DNA of 5,548 nucleotides from the NCBI GenBank assembly GCA_046154545.1, contig JBJXGC010000088.1, positions 1 through 5,548 on the forward strand. Reading direction: 5' to 3'. The number at the start of each line of letters is the position of its first letter. Positions within the stretch are counted from its first letter, which is position 1. This DNA is from JBJXGC01 sp046154545 (GTDB lineage Bacteria; Chloroflexota; Dehalococcoidia; Tepidiformales; Tepidiformaceae). Below the pieces are notes generated by a model. The model searched no databases and had not been told where the DNA came from. It saw only the letters and a program-made list of their open reading frames with translations. Positions 5,164-5,548 of this stretch are shown piece by piece. Both the position numbers and the translations under genes were made by a program.

Positions 5164-5167
5164 GGAG
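5164..5167 (+). promoter_or_regulatory. Ribosome binding site of ndk
   Basis: GGAG within GAGGAGAA lies 7 nt before the ATG at 5175, a good Shine-Dalgarno sequence that fixes the ndk start. No promoter is evident in the 42-nt gap after tsaB, which supports read-through transcription from the tsaE promoter. Confidence 0.7.
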
Positions 5168-5174
5168 AATCGAA

Positions 5175-5548
5175 ATGGAACGCACCCTCGTCCTGATCAA
5201 GCCCGACGCGATGCAGCGCGGCCTCGCTGGCGAGGTGATTGCCCGCTGGGAGCGGCGTGGGCTCCGCATCGCCGGCCTCAAGCTCATGCGCGTCACCGAC
5301 GCCCTCGCCCGCCGGCACTACGCCGAACACGACGGCAAGCCCTTCTTCAAGGGGCTGGTCGAGTTCATCACCAGCTCGCCCGTGGTCGCAGCCGTCCTTG
5401 AGGGTCCCGACGCCGTTGAGGCCGTCCGCCAGACGAATGGCGCCACCAACCCGGTCCAGGCCGCACCCGGGAGCATCCGGGCCGACTTCGGCCTCGACAA
5501 GGGCCGCAACCTCGTCCACGCCAGCGATAGCGTGGCCAGCGCCCAGCG
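5175..5548 (+). CDS. ndk: Nucleoside diphosphate kinase, 3' end cut by the window
   Basis: Ndk transfers the gamma phosphate of ATP to nucleoside diphosphates through a phosphohistidine, balancing NTP and dNTP pools in the cytoplasm. The window holds 124 codons, which is most of the usual 130-150 residues. It begins MERTLVLIKPDAMQRGL with the nucleotide-site Lys9. Further active-site residues are Tyr49, Arg85, Thr91 (in GATNP), Arg102 (in IRADFGLD) and Asn112. The catalytic His115 lies in NLVHASDS. All of these keep the spacing of well-studied Ndk proteins. The active-site loop reads HASDS rather than the commoner HGSDS, a variant I recall in some lineages. The gene follows tsaB by 42 nt and is probably part of the same transcript. 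It remains open at the window end, so the C-terminus is unseen. Confidence 0.95.
   Translation, partial: MERTLVLIKPDAMQRGLAGEVIARWERRGLRIAGLKLMRVTDALARRHYAEHDGKPFFKGLVEFITSSPVVAAVLEGPDAVEAVRQTNGATNPVQAAPGSIRADFGLDKGRNLVHASDSVASAQ

Noticed and set aside
4347..5519. 390-codon minus-strand open frame opposite tsaE, tsaB and ndk
   Set aside because: It is antisense to three clearly recognised genes and its Gly/Ala/Asp-rich product has no family features; long antisense frames are expected at this GC content.

Overview
This is a GC-rich window (by eye, about two thirds G+C), bacterial and apparently chromosomal. It carries seven recognisable genes and no sign of mobile DNA, CRISPR, rRNA or tRNA. 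The C/G-dominated third codon positions, GTG and TTG starts, an apparently leaderless promoter in front of tsaE and the particular mix of housekeeping genes would fit a Chloroflexota (Dehalococcoidia-like) or another high-GC lineage. No marker fixes the phylum, so this is a weak inference.

Layout. Positions 1-324 hold no convincing gene; this stretch is strikingly C-rich on the + strand and contains an imperfect tandem repeat and a hairpin. At 325-1599 (+) lies an S49-family (SppA-like) membrane serine peptidase with a long proline-rich N-terminal tail. It converges, with a 27-nt gap, on a minus-strand block: a D-2-hydroxyacid dehydrogenase (3917-2916), a small XRE-family repressor-like protein (2782-2405) with its own well-formed promoter, and a flavin reductase-like FMN protein (2313-1627) with a TTG start. 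Divergent from the dehydrogenase is a plus-strand block that looks like an operon: tsaE (4051-4524), tsaB (4521-5132, overlapping tsaE by 4 nt) and ndk (from 5175, cut by the window end).

How the genes fit together. TsaE and TsaB are two parts of the bacterial machinery that makes the t6A modification at position 37 of ANN-decoding tRNAs. Ndk balances nucleoside triphosphates and probably shares the transcript. The minus-strand genes (two oxidoreductases and a regulator) have no obvious shared pathway. The XRE protein may control itself and perhaps the flavin reductase gene, because short motifs recur in the two upstream regions. The S49 peptidase probably acts in membrane or envelope protein turnover.

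I found no clear novel multi-gene system. The items most worth a second look are regulatory: the leaderless tsaE promoter, the repeat-flanked XRE promoter, and the C-rich repeat region before the peptidase. The peptidase architecture (proline-rich tail, one membrane helix, C-terminal cysteine pair) also deserves attention.
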